From assembly GCA_015501585.1 (NCBI GenBank), contig JADNRY010000057.1:217042-281041 (forward strand): a stretch of DNA of 64,000 nt, written 5' to 3'. Shown in pieces: positions 48,418 to 58,218 of this stretch; the stretch's first letter is position 1; every line of letters begins with the position of its first letter. A program made the translations under genes and the position numbers. Under the pieces are notes generated by a model. That model saw nothing but the letters and a program-made list of their open reading frames with translations. It was not told the origin of the DNA and did no database searches. This stretch comes from Rhodocollybia butyracea. Its lineage: Eukaryota > Basidiomycota > Agaricomycetes > Agaricales > Omphalotaceae.

Positions 48418-48609
48418 TGTTAGAATACAAGCTTATACTTACAGATACTTACAAGTACAATATTCTATTCAATTATGTAATTATGTAGATTACAGTATGA
48501 GCATGAAGGTCTCCGCTCTTTAGCATTGACCTTTGTGTCTCAGGTGTTTTAGTACTCTCCAGAATATATTAAGCATTGACCTTTGTGTCTCAGTTCTGTG
48601 TTCTTAACA
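48418..48609 (+). repeat. Copia 3' LTR
   Basis: 192 bp; see the element entry. Confidence 0.95.
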
Positions 48610-48614
48610 GACAA
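48610..48614. repeat. Target duplication of copia, right (GACAA)
   Basis: Matches 42780-42784 exactly. Confidence 0.97.
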
Positions 48615-48830
48615 GTCTGCCGTTATTAGGCCTAAAATCGGCCTAAGGCATGTAACCGTACATTTTGACATTTTGTACGCGTTATACAATGCAATAAGAG
48701 AGTTATACGGAGCCTGCGCGTGATAGCTGTTGCCAAGGCAAAGAACTTAACAATAATACTCAGCAAGCCATGAAGGTACGCCCACAAGCATAGGCTAGAG
48801 CCAAGCTAGCAAGGATACCTGGGCTGCCCG

Positions 48831-48900
48831 GAGATGTAACACTAGATTGTCAATCTAGTTATACCCAAGAGTGCATACTCTCTAAACTACAGGACATCTC
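48831..48900 (+). ncRNA. Cloverleaf-like fold in R1
   Basis: Closing stem GAGATGT/ACATCTC (48831-48837 with 48894-48900), an inner hairpin CTAGATT-GTC-AATCTAG (48842-48858) and a second hairpin AGAGT-GCAT-ACTCT (48868-48881): 70 nt in all, tRNA-sized, with TTGTCAA at the first loop. No normal D or T arm and no B box, so not a standard tRNA. Structure only; transcription is not shown. Confidence 0.35.
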
Positions 48901-49108
48901 GAAGCGGGATAAGTACTAAGCCAATGCATTACTCGAGGGAAGGAATTATGAGGGAAAGCATCCCTTGCACTGAGACCCCCAACAAGCTATGTTAAGATGT
49001 GGACTTTACAGTCCATAACAATGGACCAGAACATTCCCGAGGAAACCATAGAGGTCTATTCGCAGCACTGGTTGTAACCGTGAGGACGGTAGAAACATGC
49101 TTAGTGGT

Positions 49109-49959
49109 TGTTACGTTCATGCCTTTCCATCATTATTCCGAGATGTTCCGGCTCATTCCGAGACTCTCCGAGACTCCCTTACCTTCTCTCAGGGTCTCGC
49201 ACGGCTCTGATAGTTCCCACAACCTCTGGTGGCTCCGAAACTCCATTCTCTATTTTATCCCTTCCGATATACCTTTGGACTTCACAAATTCACTCCTACT
49301 TTGGCACTCACATTTCCGACACCTTTATCGGCCATACCTTCGGCCCGATATATTGGCGGACTCTTTCGGTACTCATTACTTTCCCACGGCGGTCCGCAGT
49401 GCGCCGACGTTCATCTCTTTTGTCTTTTCTACTCTATTGCTTATTGTTTTATCATTTGTATTGATTCCACCTCGTTCCGGCCTTGGCATTACCTCGGTCC
49501 GACTTTATTGTCTTTATTTAACAATTAGGTCACTTGTATATAAGCTAGGTACTCTGTACTATTGTTCCTCAGCCAAAAATCATGAGTTACACAAATTACA
49601 CAAGTTACAAGTAGTTATTGCATACTTTTCCAAGCTTTCCTTAAGTCTTTCTTTGTTCCTCATTCTCACTGTTCTGTCCGATACCGGCCGACTCGGCTCG
49701 GTCCTTACCTCGGACATATCTCGGACCATTCTCACGCTCATACCTTGGTCTGACCTCGGTGATTTCTCGCATTTTACTTCCTTTCCTTCTGGGACAACCT
49801 TAGTGGTGTGTTGGGGGTGTTGCTAATAGCTTCACCGAAGTCCCACCATTTCCTTGGCCTTGTAGTCTATTCCGGATATTATTTCCATGATCCTGATCCT
49901 GCCTTTTGGCCCTACGTCTGCTCCGCTTCCATTCCGGCCTAGGTTGCACGACCTTGTCA
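49109..49959 (+). mobile_element. Solo LTR (851 bp) inside R1
   Basis: TGTTACG...TTGTCA termini, present in R1 copy 1 and absent from copy 2, so the empty site is visible at 63125. Flanks GTGGT (49104-49108) and GCGGT (49960-49964) are a 5-bp duplication with one C-to-T change; copy 2 reads GCGGT. A TATATAAG box lies near 49535. Left by recombination between the LTRs of a retroelement. Confidence 0.93.
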
Positions 49960-50529
49960 GCGGTCCTACAGAAAGCTACGCGCCGGGATAGCCTTGGAAA
50001 ATCGAAACATTTGATCTTAGAAATCATACACGGGAGGTCTTATCCATTAAAGCCGACTATCTGGAATCACTTGTACATACTCAGCACAGTTGCTTGAGGC
50101 TATCATAAGTGGTGTCGTTGGAAAGCTAGACAACAGGCCTTCTCGAGAGAATGTTAATCACACTCAGGATGGACAGAACTATCCGAGGAATAGAATGAAA
50201 CTCACCCAAGGGAAACTGGGCGGCGAGTGATCATGAAGCATAAAGGTACTCCTGACCCCGGAGAATTGTGGAGTAATCAGAGAAACCTTGCTCAGATCAA
50301 AACACTTTAAAACTATGTTAATCCTCACAAAATCATATTTTACCTCTGATATATACCCAAGAATGGACTATTTCTTTATTGTGTGTACCATATATAGGCT
50401 GGAGTTTCCTTTCCGAGCCAGATTTCTCTGTTCTACTCTCTTTCTGTCTCTCTCTGTATCTGTTTCATCTATTTTTTGTATTAAACTCTCTCTACTCAGT
50501 ATATAAGCCAGATATATTTATTCAATAAG

Positions 50530-50860
50530 ACAAGTTTCTTGCCTCAACTTGACTGCTAAGACCAGTGCTCCATAGAATGTCCCCATGGGATCAGTAGCAT
50601 GACGCCTCCTGACTTGGTTATCTTAAGAAAGTAATAAACTTCACGTGCTTTGCAAAGCCCATTTATATCTTGATCAAATTTAAGTGTGTAGAGTTCTCTC
50701 GAACTCCAGATCAACTCAAATCTAGTTGCTTCCTTAGAGGGGACGGCTTCTAGTAAGGGATTATTTGGCTCCAGAGTGAGGGTTCCTTAGTTGACTTCTT
50801 CATGAAGTTAGACAAGCCACTAAGATTGTGGTACAAGTTCCTAGTGATTAAGTTCACGCG
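50530..50860 (-). pseudogene. Decayed antisense frame in R1
   Basis: On the minus strand, KEATRFELIWSSRELYTL, then KFDQDINGL and YYFLKITKSGG read as one frame, repeated in copy 2 at 63661-63990. One in-frame stop precedes it in both copies. Could be the end of an old retroelement gene; family not recognised. Confidence 0.35.
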
Positions 50861-51326
50861 CACTATTGTAGCTCGGCCCAGAGTTTGGTCGAGGACTTTA
50901 CGGCATCACAGCAGCTAGTGCCAGAGTTTGCCTAGGGTTGTTGACAAACCTCAAGATTACTATTCTAGCTAGAGCCAGAGTTTGCCTAGGAGAATCTTAG
51001 TTTTGTTGTATTGGTTTTGGTTTTGGTTTTGGTTAATTGATTCGGACATACACACCTGGTTCCCTTGTACACTCGTACACCCCAACTAGGCTTCTCTTGA
51101 CTTAGTTCCAAGAGTTGTCTAAGCTTAGTTACCCACGTCAGCGCTACAGTCTTGAACCTGGAGCAGTCGCGCATGTACATCCGATATTACAAGACTTTCC
51201 CTCGGGGAATCTCTGACAAACCTGCCCTTGCTCCCTTACATATTGATAGTCTGGTTAGGTGCAGTAGTGTTTTTGTTAGGTTGTTTTATAGCACCTTTCG
51301 CATACCTACACGTAAATACCCAAACA

Positions 51327-51612
51327 CTGTGTCATTATAGAAGGCCTGTTACCCCGGCTGTGGGTTGAGCATCCCCTCGAGTGGGTACATGTATCCCTGG
51401 TGAAGGGTCGAGTGACCTGTCAAAAGGGAGTGCTCGAGTCAAGTATAGAGACCACGAGACTAACAGCCAGCGAGATATGATAATCAAGAGAATATAGAGC
51501 CAAGTGAAGAGTTTATTAATACATTAGTTTTCTATTAGTGCTTGTTGCACTTACTACATCACTTGCTTGTTTACATGTATATACATTGTCTAATGTTGCA
51601 TGACTCATCACA
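51327..51612 (-). repeat. Element C left LTR, inner part
   Basis: Matches 54784-55065 in direct orientation, about 93 percent by eye; ends ATCACA. Confidence 0.9.
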
Positions 51613-51725
51613 GTGCCCCCCCATGTCAATAAGCCAGTTGTTGTCCGATCCTTGTCTCTTCATGCCACATCTCCAAGATAGCTCTGTGCGATCACGAGTT
51701 TCTTCCCCCCTCTGCGTTTCCTCTT

Positions 51726-52315
51726 TCAAGTTCTCGATCCTCCTGCACCTGTGTGAGCTGTGCTGTTCTGATGAGGGGTCCGCTCTATACTTGGTCCTGG
51801 TGTGCTGGATAGAGGGGTCATTATCTGTTCTACAAAATCGATCTCCATCCGTCTCATTGGTGCTGGCGGGTGATTGACGTTGTCCAATGCCTCTCCGTTT
51901 TGCCATCTTCCCATCAGGCTGTCTGGTCTTCTGACCATCGCAAGGTAATCCGAGTGTACAGCCCTGGTTGTCGTAATTGTATCTCCGTCATTGGAAGCTC
52001 TGTCATATCCTGTTCTGAAAATTTTTGCTTGTTCCCTGTCGACAAATTTCACTAGCCATACGGTTCTGTGTTGCCGTTCCTAATCTTGAATAGGAGTGTC
52101 ACCCTTACCTCTGGAACCTCCTGATCAAACCATGGTAAAAAGTTGTTTATGATATGTCTTCCAAGTCCTTTGACCCATATGTAGGGGGAGTATTTCGCCT
52201 GAGATGGCCTTCCTCCTTCCTCGGTGTCAGCCGCCATATTCTGTTGATATCTAGCTGTTGTCAGTAGCTCTTGGACCAATGGATCGCCATCTGCCATTGC
52301 AGGTGTTGCAGGCAT
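51726..52315 (-). pseudogene. Element C second frame, frameshifted
   Basis: Frame 52052-52315 (MPATPAMADGDPLVQELL start, IWVKGLGRHIINNFLPWF) meets TAG at 52052, where a second frame (VKFVDREQAKIFRTG, to 51726) takes over in another phase. The two read as one protein of about 195 residues after a single frameshift. No known domain seen. Confidence 0.5.
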
Positions 52316-52738
52316 CTGGTTCCTCGTAGTATGTATCTCGGAATTGGAGGTAGTAGCGATGACTCAAGGTTTCGTATTGGTTAAAGGGAGGAGAATTTCT
52401 TCTGGGTTTTGGCCTGCGGAAGTGGTGGAACTAGGTCCAGTTGCATCAGTGCATTTTGCATGCGTTATTGAAAAAGTGCTTATTTTCCCATGCCTATTTC
52501 CGGGGCAATATTCACTCTTTTCATTGGAAAAATTTGTTAAAATTCAGGGGAAAAATATATTATACTTCTATCCCTTTTTCGGAGGTAATATACTGATGTA
52601 CTGGCAGTGTATGGGCTAGGAATCGAGAAGGGCGGTAATGAGAAGCGATAACCCTCTGTCCTCGTAACACTTGGGAGCTATACTTGTTGCCCCGGGGATG
52701 AGTTGTGAATACATTCTCCTTGATAATAACTTTCCAAA

Positions 52739-54088
52739 TTATATGTGAGCGGGTTCCATACCAAACTGTTCTCTAACTTCTGGGATGGTGGATACTAGTG
52801 AGCTGTTAACCAACGACTCATCATCAGGCGGTTCTGCACCAGCCTGTCTACGAATGGTGTGCAAGTACTTTGTGATGTGGAGTCAGGCAGCATCTGCTCT
52901 AGACTGCAATGTTTGAAGGGTCATGAATACAATATCAGGGTTGTTGTAAGCTTCTAGAATCCTAGTGAGTTTGAACAATGGATTGAATCGGAAGTGCAAT
53001 CCCGGCTCAGCTGGAACCAGCATTGCTAAAGAATCGCATATCTGATTCAAGGCGAGGGACATATAAGCTATCGGCGAGAGTTCTCTTACTCCCAAGGTCC
53101 ATAGATTCAAAGGAACTCCATCCTCGCTACCCCTTAGTGACGATATATCGTCTGCAGAGAAGTCGCGCATAACGAAGTCTAAGGTGAAATCTTTAGCGGA
53201 AACTCCCTCCCCAAACAGAACTTCCGGGCTTGGTTCTGTCTCCCAGCGTACAATGATAGATTGGAAGAGCTCAGTCTCATTGTTATCCATCTTGGGCATT
53301 ACAGTACCTTCTACTCCATATCCTGTTAGCGGGTCATAGTCAAATCAGATGTTATGGTAGTATTTCTCATAGGACATAGGGAGAGTCTCATCCTTGATGG
53401 GAATGAGGAATTTGAACATGGTGAATACTGATGGGTGAGGATCTGTAGCATCAATTTCAAGGTTCAAGTGTATCTGCATGATTTGTTCCTCCATTTCTTC
53501 CTCTCCCATATCTGAGGGGCTAGGTGTTAACCCCAACGGGGACAACGGTCCAGAGGTCTCTCGTGAAGTAGGTAGACTACGACCGCCTGGCATAGGAGTA
53601 GCCGGTGAGTCCCTTCCTGTCTGTCCAGGTGATCCAGCAGATAGAGAGGGTACATTGCGAGTATTGTCTGAGTTGTTCTCGGACAGGACGTGCTGATTAA
53701 CAGCACCACTTCCCAGAGAAACACGTCTGACGGAACTAATTGGTGGAGAGAGTGAATCTTCATCTACCTCTACTATTGTCCCAGTGGATGTTGGGGGAAC
53801 TGGAGTTGCCCGTCTGGAAGTGCCGGTAACGACAGATCGGTTATCCTCTCTGCCTTGTTGGTTGCCTCTTAAAGAAGCCGCTTGGGTGGTACGAAGAAAT
53901 CCTCCAGGAGGATAGGCATTTGTTGACGATTGAGAAACGGCTAGAGATGCCGCATGAGAAGCTGCATGAGCAGAACGAGGGTTGTTTGGCAAGTTATGAG
54001 CTGACGAGGAAGTGGGATGTCCTAGTCCTATCCCTGAGCCTTGGATGGGTCTGTTGCCTTGCCCTCTGACTGGGTTTCCTTCTGCCAT
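52739..54088 (-). pseudogene. Element C gag-like ORF with two TGA codons
   Basis: One reading frame of 450 codons from the ATG at 54088 to TAA at 52739, interrupted by TGA at 53345-53347 and 52883-52885. Both stops fit CGA to TGA changes. The N-terminal 180 residues are Ser/Pro/Gly-rich and disordered. The rest is compact (IHLNLEIDATDPHPSVF, FQSIIVRWETEPSPEV, LWTLGVRELSPIAYMSLAL). No zinc knuckle. Its place just after the inferred primer-binding site suggests a gag or capsid role; I do not recognise the family. Confidence 0.6.
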
Positions 54089-54704
54089 GATGGAGAAGAG
54101 AATGGAATCTCAAATTTTGACCCGGTATCTATATAAGACCATTCGGTACCTAATACTTCTTTTTTCCCTTCTAACCCCTGCCAACCTGGAAGGACGGAAG
54201 GTTTCATCTTGGGCAAGTGTTCCAGGATGAGGGGCATAAGAACCGGAAATTCCTTTAGCAGACTGAATACTGTGAGGTGAGTTGTTGGCATAGTTCTTAG
54301 TTGCGTGCTGGTGAAGCATTGTTTGACAACGAACTCGTGAGGTAGAAATGATGACAGGCCCTTCACTTCTTTCCAATTTCCCGACAGATAGGCTGAGCCG
54401 TCTCATTCGCATGAATTGGTTCTTGAGTTTGCCGTCAAGCAAGGATGAGCATTTATGATTCTTCTGGAACTTAGTCGCGTGCTGAAAAGCACCTTTCAAC
54501 TTGATACAGAGTCTCTTTTCATATGATTATGACAAGATAAGCTGTGTGCTGTACAAGCACCTTCCAGCTGTTGAAGACAATTCGTGTGCTGGTAAAGTAC
54601 CTTTTGAATACATTTTCTTCTTTGTCATGTTTCTAGTATAAGATGATTGTGGGAATTCAGCCCGAAATTAATCGTGGCACGGAATTCCGCGGTACCCCCA
54701 CCAC

Positions 54705-55065
54705 TGTGAAGCGCTCGTGTAAGTTAAGTAATTCTGTAGGCCATAGACTAGAGAATATGTTGGTAGGTAGGACGAGTCTGCCGTGTCATGATAGAAGGCC
54801 TGTTACCCTGGCTGCGGGTTGAGCATCCCCTCGAGTGGGCACATGTATCCTGGTGAAGGGTCAAGTGACCCGTCGAAAGGGAGTGCTCGAGTCAAGTATA
54901 GAGACCACGAGACTAACAGCCAGTGAGATATGATAATCAAGAGAATATTGAGCCAAGTGAAGAGTTTATTAATACGTTAGTTTTCTATTAGCGCTCGTTG
55001 CACTTACTACATCACTTGCTTGTTTACATGTATATACATTGTCTAATGTTGCATGACCCGTCACA
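54705..55065 (-). repeat. Element C right LTR (intact)
   Basis: 361 bp, TGTGAAGCGCTC to CCCGTCACA; shows the empty sites for copia and R1. Confidence 0.92.
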
Positions 55066-55297
55066 TCACCTAGACCATGCCTGCCCCACCTAGGCCCCCC
55101 CCCCCCCCAGGCCATGACCTACCAACCCAGGAAAAGTCCAACCTGACCTAGGTCATGACCAATTTTTTTAGGTCATGACCTAATTCCCAGGTCATGACCT
55201 AGCTGCCTGGGTTTTGCCTAGGTTTTTGGGTCTTTTTAGTAAGGTCAATGTAACAAAAGTGTAGACTAATAAGACAATTATGTGGTTGCCTGAAGTG
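55066..55297 (+). mobile_element. Foldback element D, right remnant
   Basis: Continues the sequence broken at 42713 and ends with GTGGTTGCCTGAAGTG, the family terminus. Contains a run of about 15 C. Confidence 0.8.
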
Positions 55298-55500
55298 AAT
55301 TCCTAGTCAGTTGAGAATTCCCATCCAGCCTGTACTATATGTTTTTTACTTTCACATTCAATAGTACTGTATAATACATGTAACTACTATTTGTTATAAT
55401 GAAGCATTACATTAGTTAGTACTGACTGGGAAAGTCCCGGGAAAACCTGACTTGTTAGTCAGGGAAATGTAACAAAAGTGCTGACTAATATGTCATGTAG

Positions 55501-55679
55501 CAGTGCAGTCAACCACTTTTTCCTTCTTGTTAGTCTACATTTTTGTGCCAATGACCTGACTAAAAAGAAGGAATGTCCTAGGACATGTCCTACCCCACCT
55601 AGGACATTCCTTCTTTTTAGTCAGGTCATTGGCACAAAAATGTAGACTAACAAGAAGGAAAATTTAGTTGCTTAAAGTG
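55501..55679. mobile_element. Foldback MITE E (179 bp)
   Basis: Near-perfect hairpin with arms CCTTCTTGTTAGTCTACATT and reverse, ends CAGTGCAGTCAACCA and (reversed) CACTTTAAGCAACTA. Target duplication CATGTAG at 55494-55500 and 55680-55686. Inserted in the right arm of element A. Confidence 0.9.
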
Positions 55680-55703
55680 CATGTAGAGTGGTTGCCTGAA
55701 GTG

Positions 55704-56689
55704 CCAGCTCCTGCTCTTTGTCGTGAACCTACACCTCCTGCTCCCACTCTTTGTTGTGAATCTACACCTCCCACTGTTTGTCATGAACCTACACCTCCAG
55801 CTCCTGCTTTTCAAGGTGAACTCACACTGGTCACTCCCACTCTGCATGGTGAACATACACCTCCAACCCTTGCTCTCATTCATGAATGCACACCTCCAGC
55901 TCCTGCTGTGGATTGTGCACAGGAAGTCCCACTCTTCATTGTGAATTTACAGCACCCACCCCAGCTCTCAATCATGAACCTACACCTCCAATTCATACTC
56001 TGGATCATACGTTGCCAACTCTGACTCAGGACCTAGAACCTACACTGTCAGCTTCTAATCTCAATCCTGAACTTACACCTGTGATTCCCGCTCTCAATCC
56101 GGAGCCTATACCGCCAACTCCCGCTTTCAATTCTGACCCAACACCAAGAGCAACTGTCCCTGATTCCACGCCCAGAGCAGCTGTCCCCGATTCCACACCA
56201 AGAGTGGCCGTCCCCATCCCTGATTCCACACCAAGAGCGCCGATCCCCGATTTCACTCCAAGAGCTGCCGTTCTCAATCCCACACCGCAAACTCCAGCTG
56301 TCTATTGTGAATCTATACCACAACCAGTTCTTGATCATGAACCAGGCGGTATGATATCTGTTTCTATATTTGATTATGAGTCCTTAATGCCCACTCCCAC
56401 TCTAGATCATGGATCTAGACCAGCTTCCTCTATCCATAGTAGTTCTACTCCACCTCATAGTGGTGTTGAAGATAATGCACCCAAAGAGGAGGCACAAGCA
56501 GCTGTCCAAGTTGAAAGTTCCAAGCATGGTAGGACTATGTGGGGTCCAGATGCCGTATCACCATCAGTTCCGAGAACCACAAGAAGCAGTACTGCAGCAA
56601 CATCGACTACAAAAAACCTCCAGAAGCGTACAGTACCTACCACTCAAGTGAATTCTGACACAGGAGGCAGGAAGAGAGCAAGAAGGTGA
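55704..56689 (+). pseudogene. Pro-rich repeat protein, C-terminal part
   Basis: Starts abruptly at the end of element A, so the N-terminus is missing. Irregular TPPAPTL / EPTPPAP units in one frame until about 55915, then a shift to another frame that stays open to the stop at 56687: PTPPIHTL, then DSTPRAAVP units, then a basic tail (NSDTGGRKRARR) like a nuclear localisation signal. About 300 residues in all. The frameshift and lost 5' end argue for a pseudogene. Possibly a remnant of a transposon-associated gene; family not recognised. Confidence 0.55.
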
Positions 56690-57199
56690 TGCTCTCTTTT
56701 TAACGGTGTTCTTTTTGCGTTATGTTTTTTAGCATTTTATTTGCATTTCTTTCACCTGTACTATCCACTTGTCTACAAGGGCTTGAACCATGGCGTCAAC
56801 CCCTTGTAGATAAGGGGCTTAGGTTGGTTGGCCACATATAGCTAGATTTCAGAGGGCCTTGGAGAATTTAGACTAGAATTGACTGTCGGCACCAAGTCAG
56901 CACCATGACATCATGTGACCCTGCCCTGAGGCATCCAGATGCCGTGATAAATGTGGTATTACTATGTATAGCAAGTAAATTTAATGAGATACAAAATACC
57001 TAGGCCTAGTTGGTATTGACAGGGACATTTATGAGAGTGTCTACCTTGCTGATGAGTGCCTCCTCACCTCTGTCTTTGACCGTATATGGATTTGATGTTT
57101 TTCTTCTAGTCACCCACTTATGTCAGGTAGGGTATGCCCTAGGTCAATTAATAATTACCTATATGAGGGAAATTTCAAATCTTGACAGTGAATGAGGTC
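56690..57199. other. 3' flank of Pro-rich frame, no gene
   Basis: A short inverted repeat around 56773-56816 (CTTGTCTACAAGGG and CCCCTTGTAGATAAG) is the only structure seen. Confidence 0.4.
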
Positions 57200-57970
57200 A
57201 AAGTTTTACTACCAAATTAGGCAATTTTCCACCTGAACTAGTTTTATGTTTTTCTGATAGAGTTAGACACTTTTGAAATTTTTGATAAATTACTATATTA
57301 CAGTTTTATTTCAATAAGGTCAAAGCTGTTTTTATCTTGATTAGGGAATTTCATAATTTTTGTAGTGGACCAGGTCAAAGCTGTTTTTTTCCATGAGGAC
57401 AAGAACATGTAGTAGGCATCCAGATCTCCTCTCTATACATAGAACAGGTTGCTCACCACACATGAAGCCAGTCCTGTGGTGGGCAGGGGTTGGATTGAAA
57501 AATATTTTTTGGATAACCTTTGATTTTAGTAGATGAGGCCAAAGCTGTATATCCATAAAAGGAAATCAATGAAAAGTGTTGAGTCTAAAGATTGCTTGAT
57601 ATAACATGCAGATTGGAATGGATCAGAGAAATCTTTTTTATCCCCTAATGCCTTGATATGTTCTCTACTCCTTCTGGGTCTCATACATATTTCAATGGCC
57701 CCTGGGAGATCAGTCTTCATTGATCTTGAAACTCTCCCATCAAAAAACACTCATTTTTTCGAGATTGGATGATAAGTATCATAGTATCCAGGGCAGAGTG
57801 GGACCCAGGCCTCTCTACCTTAATGTACCCTTATATGATAGGTACATTTCGAGTACTCAAGAGTGGTGTATGCTCCCCTGGGAGGGTAGATAATAGCTGA
57901 TAACTGCATATTTGTATATAAATTTTTCTTTTTTGCCTATCAAATGTTTAATAGAGGGAGCTGTAGGACA
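57200..57970 (+). repeat. Dispersed repeat F, copy 2
   Basis: Direct diverged copy of 40980-41880. Confidence 0.8.
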
Positions 57971-58218
57971 GAGAAGACTGTCTATCTTGGCATATAGCAT
58001 GCTAGTATCATATAGATTGATATCAGAACCTTTTCTCGGTATCCCCTTCTCTTTGCCCACAGCTTTTCCTAGTATTGATTTGATGGTCAAAAAAGCGAAA
58101 TTAATGTATGAGCATTCAAGTTCTTCAGGACGGTCACTGAGCTAAGTAAGACATGAAAAACATAATTTGAACAAAAGATGCGGACCACTTACTGGCTGCA
58201 TACTACAACTTATGCCCA

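Larger units (their letters stand above)
42785..48609 (+). mobile_element. Complete Ty1/copia LTR retrotransposon
   Basis: 5' LTR 42785-42974 and 3' LTR 48418-48609, both TGTTAGAATACAAG...CTTAACA and nearly identical. Exact 5-bp target duplication GACAA on both sides. A purine tract (GAGGGGAAG) precedes the 3' LTR. Gene order gag, protease, integrase, RT, RNase H is that of Ty1/copia. It is inserted in the left LTR of element C, so it is younger than C, and its gag contains foldback element B, which is younger still. Confidence 0.97.
48624..51326 (+). mobile_element. Repeat R1, copy 1 (in LTR of C)
   Basis: Begins TATTAGGCCTAAAAT and ends CCCAAACA where homology to the intact C LTR resumes. 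A 4-bp duplication CCGT/CTGT flanks it. Without the solo LTR inside, it is about 1.85 kb. A second copy starts at 62650. It carries a TATA-like ACCATATATAGG (about 50388-50400), a CT-rich tract and a second TATATAAG-like site near 50500, resembling an LTR promoter, but its ends are not TG...CA. Class unknown. Confidence 0.7.
42714..55065 (-). mobile_element. LTR element C (with nested copia and R1)
   Basis: LTRs of about 361 bp with TGTGA...TCACA termini. The right LTR is intact (54705-55065). The left one is split into 42714-42784, 48615-48623 and 51331-51612 by two later insertions. Gene direction is minus: next to the right LTR, inside, is a possible primer-binding stretch (TGGTGGGGGTACC read on the minus strand), and next to the left LTR a purine tract (ATGGGGGGGCAC). 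The internal part (51613-54704, 3.1 kb) has a gag-like frame but no protease, RT or integrase, so it is non-autonomous or deleted. Confidence 0.8.
40738..55703. mobile_element. Foldback element A (outermost, with nested insertions)
   Basis: Left end CAGTTCAGGCAACCAC and right end (reverse complement) CACTTCAGGCAACCAC. The inner ends also match: GACATATTAGTCAGCAC, TTTTGTTACATTTCCCTGA and CTAACAAGTCAGG. The ends are 15 kb apart because D, C, E and others lie inside. The 8 bp outside each end do not match (AAGCTGGA versus CCAGCTCC) and the flanks belong to different sequences, so the two ends may come from a rearrangement rather than one simple insertion. Confidence 0.55.

Noticed and set aside
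48999..49826. 275-codon plus-strand ORF
   Set aside because: Runs across the border between R1 and the solo LTR; no motif. A chance frame in AT/CT-rich LTR sequence.
51013..51034. GGTTTT tandem as telomere-like sequence
   Set aside because: Only about four units, internal, and agaric telomeres are TTAGGG.
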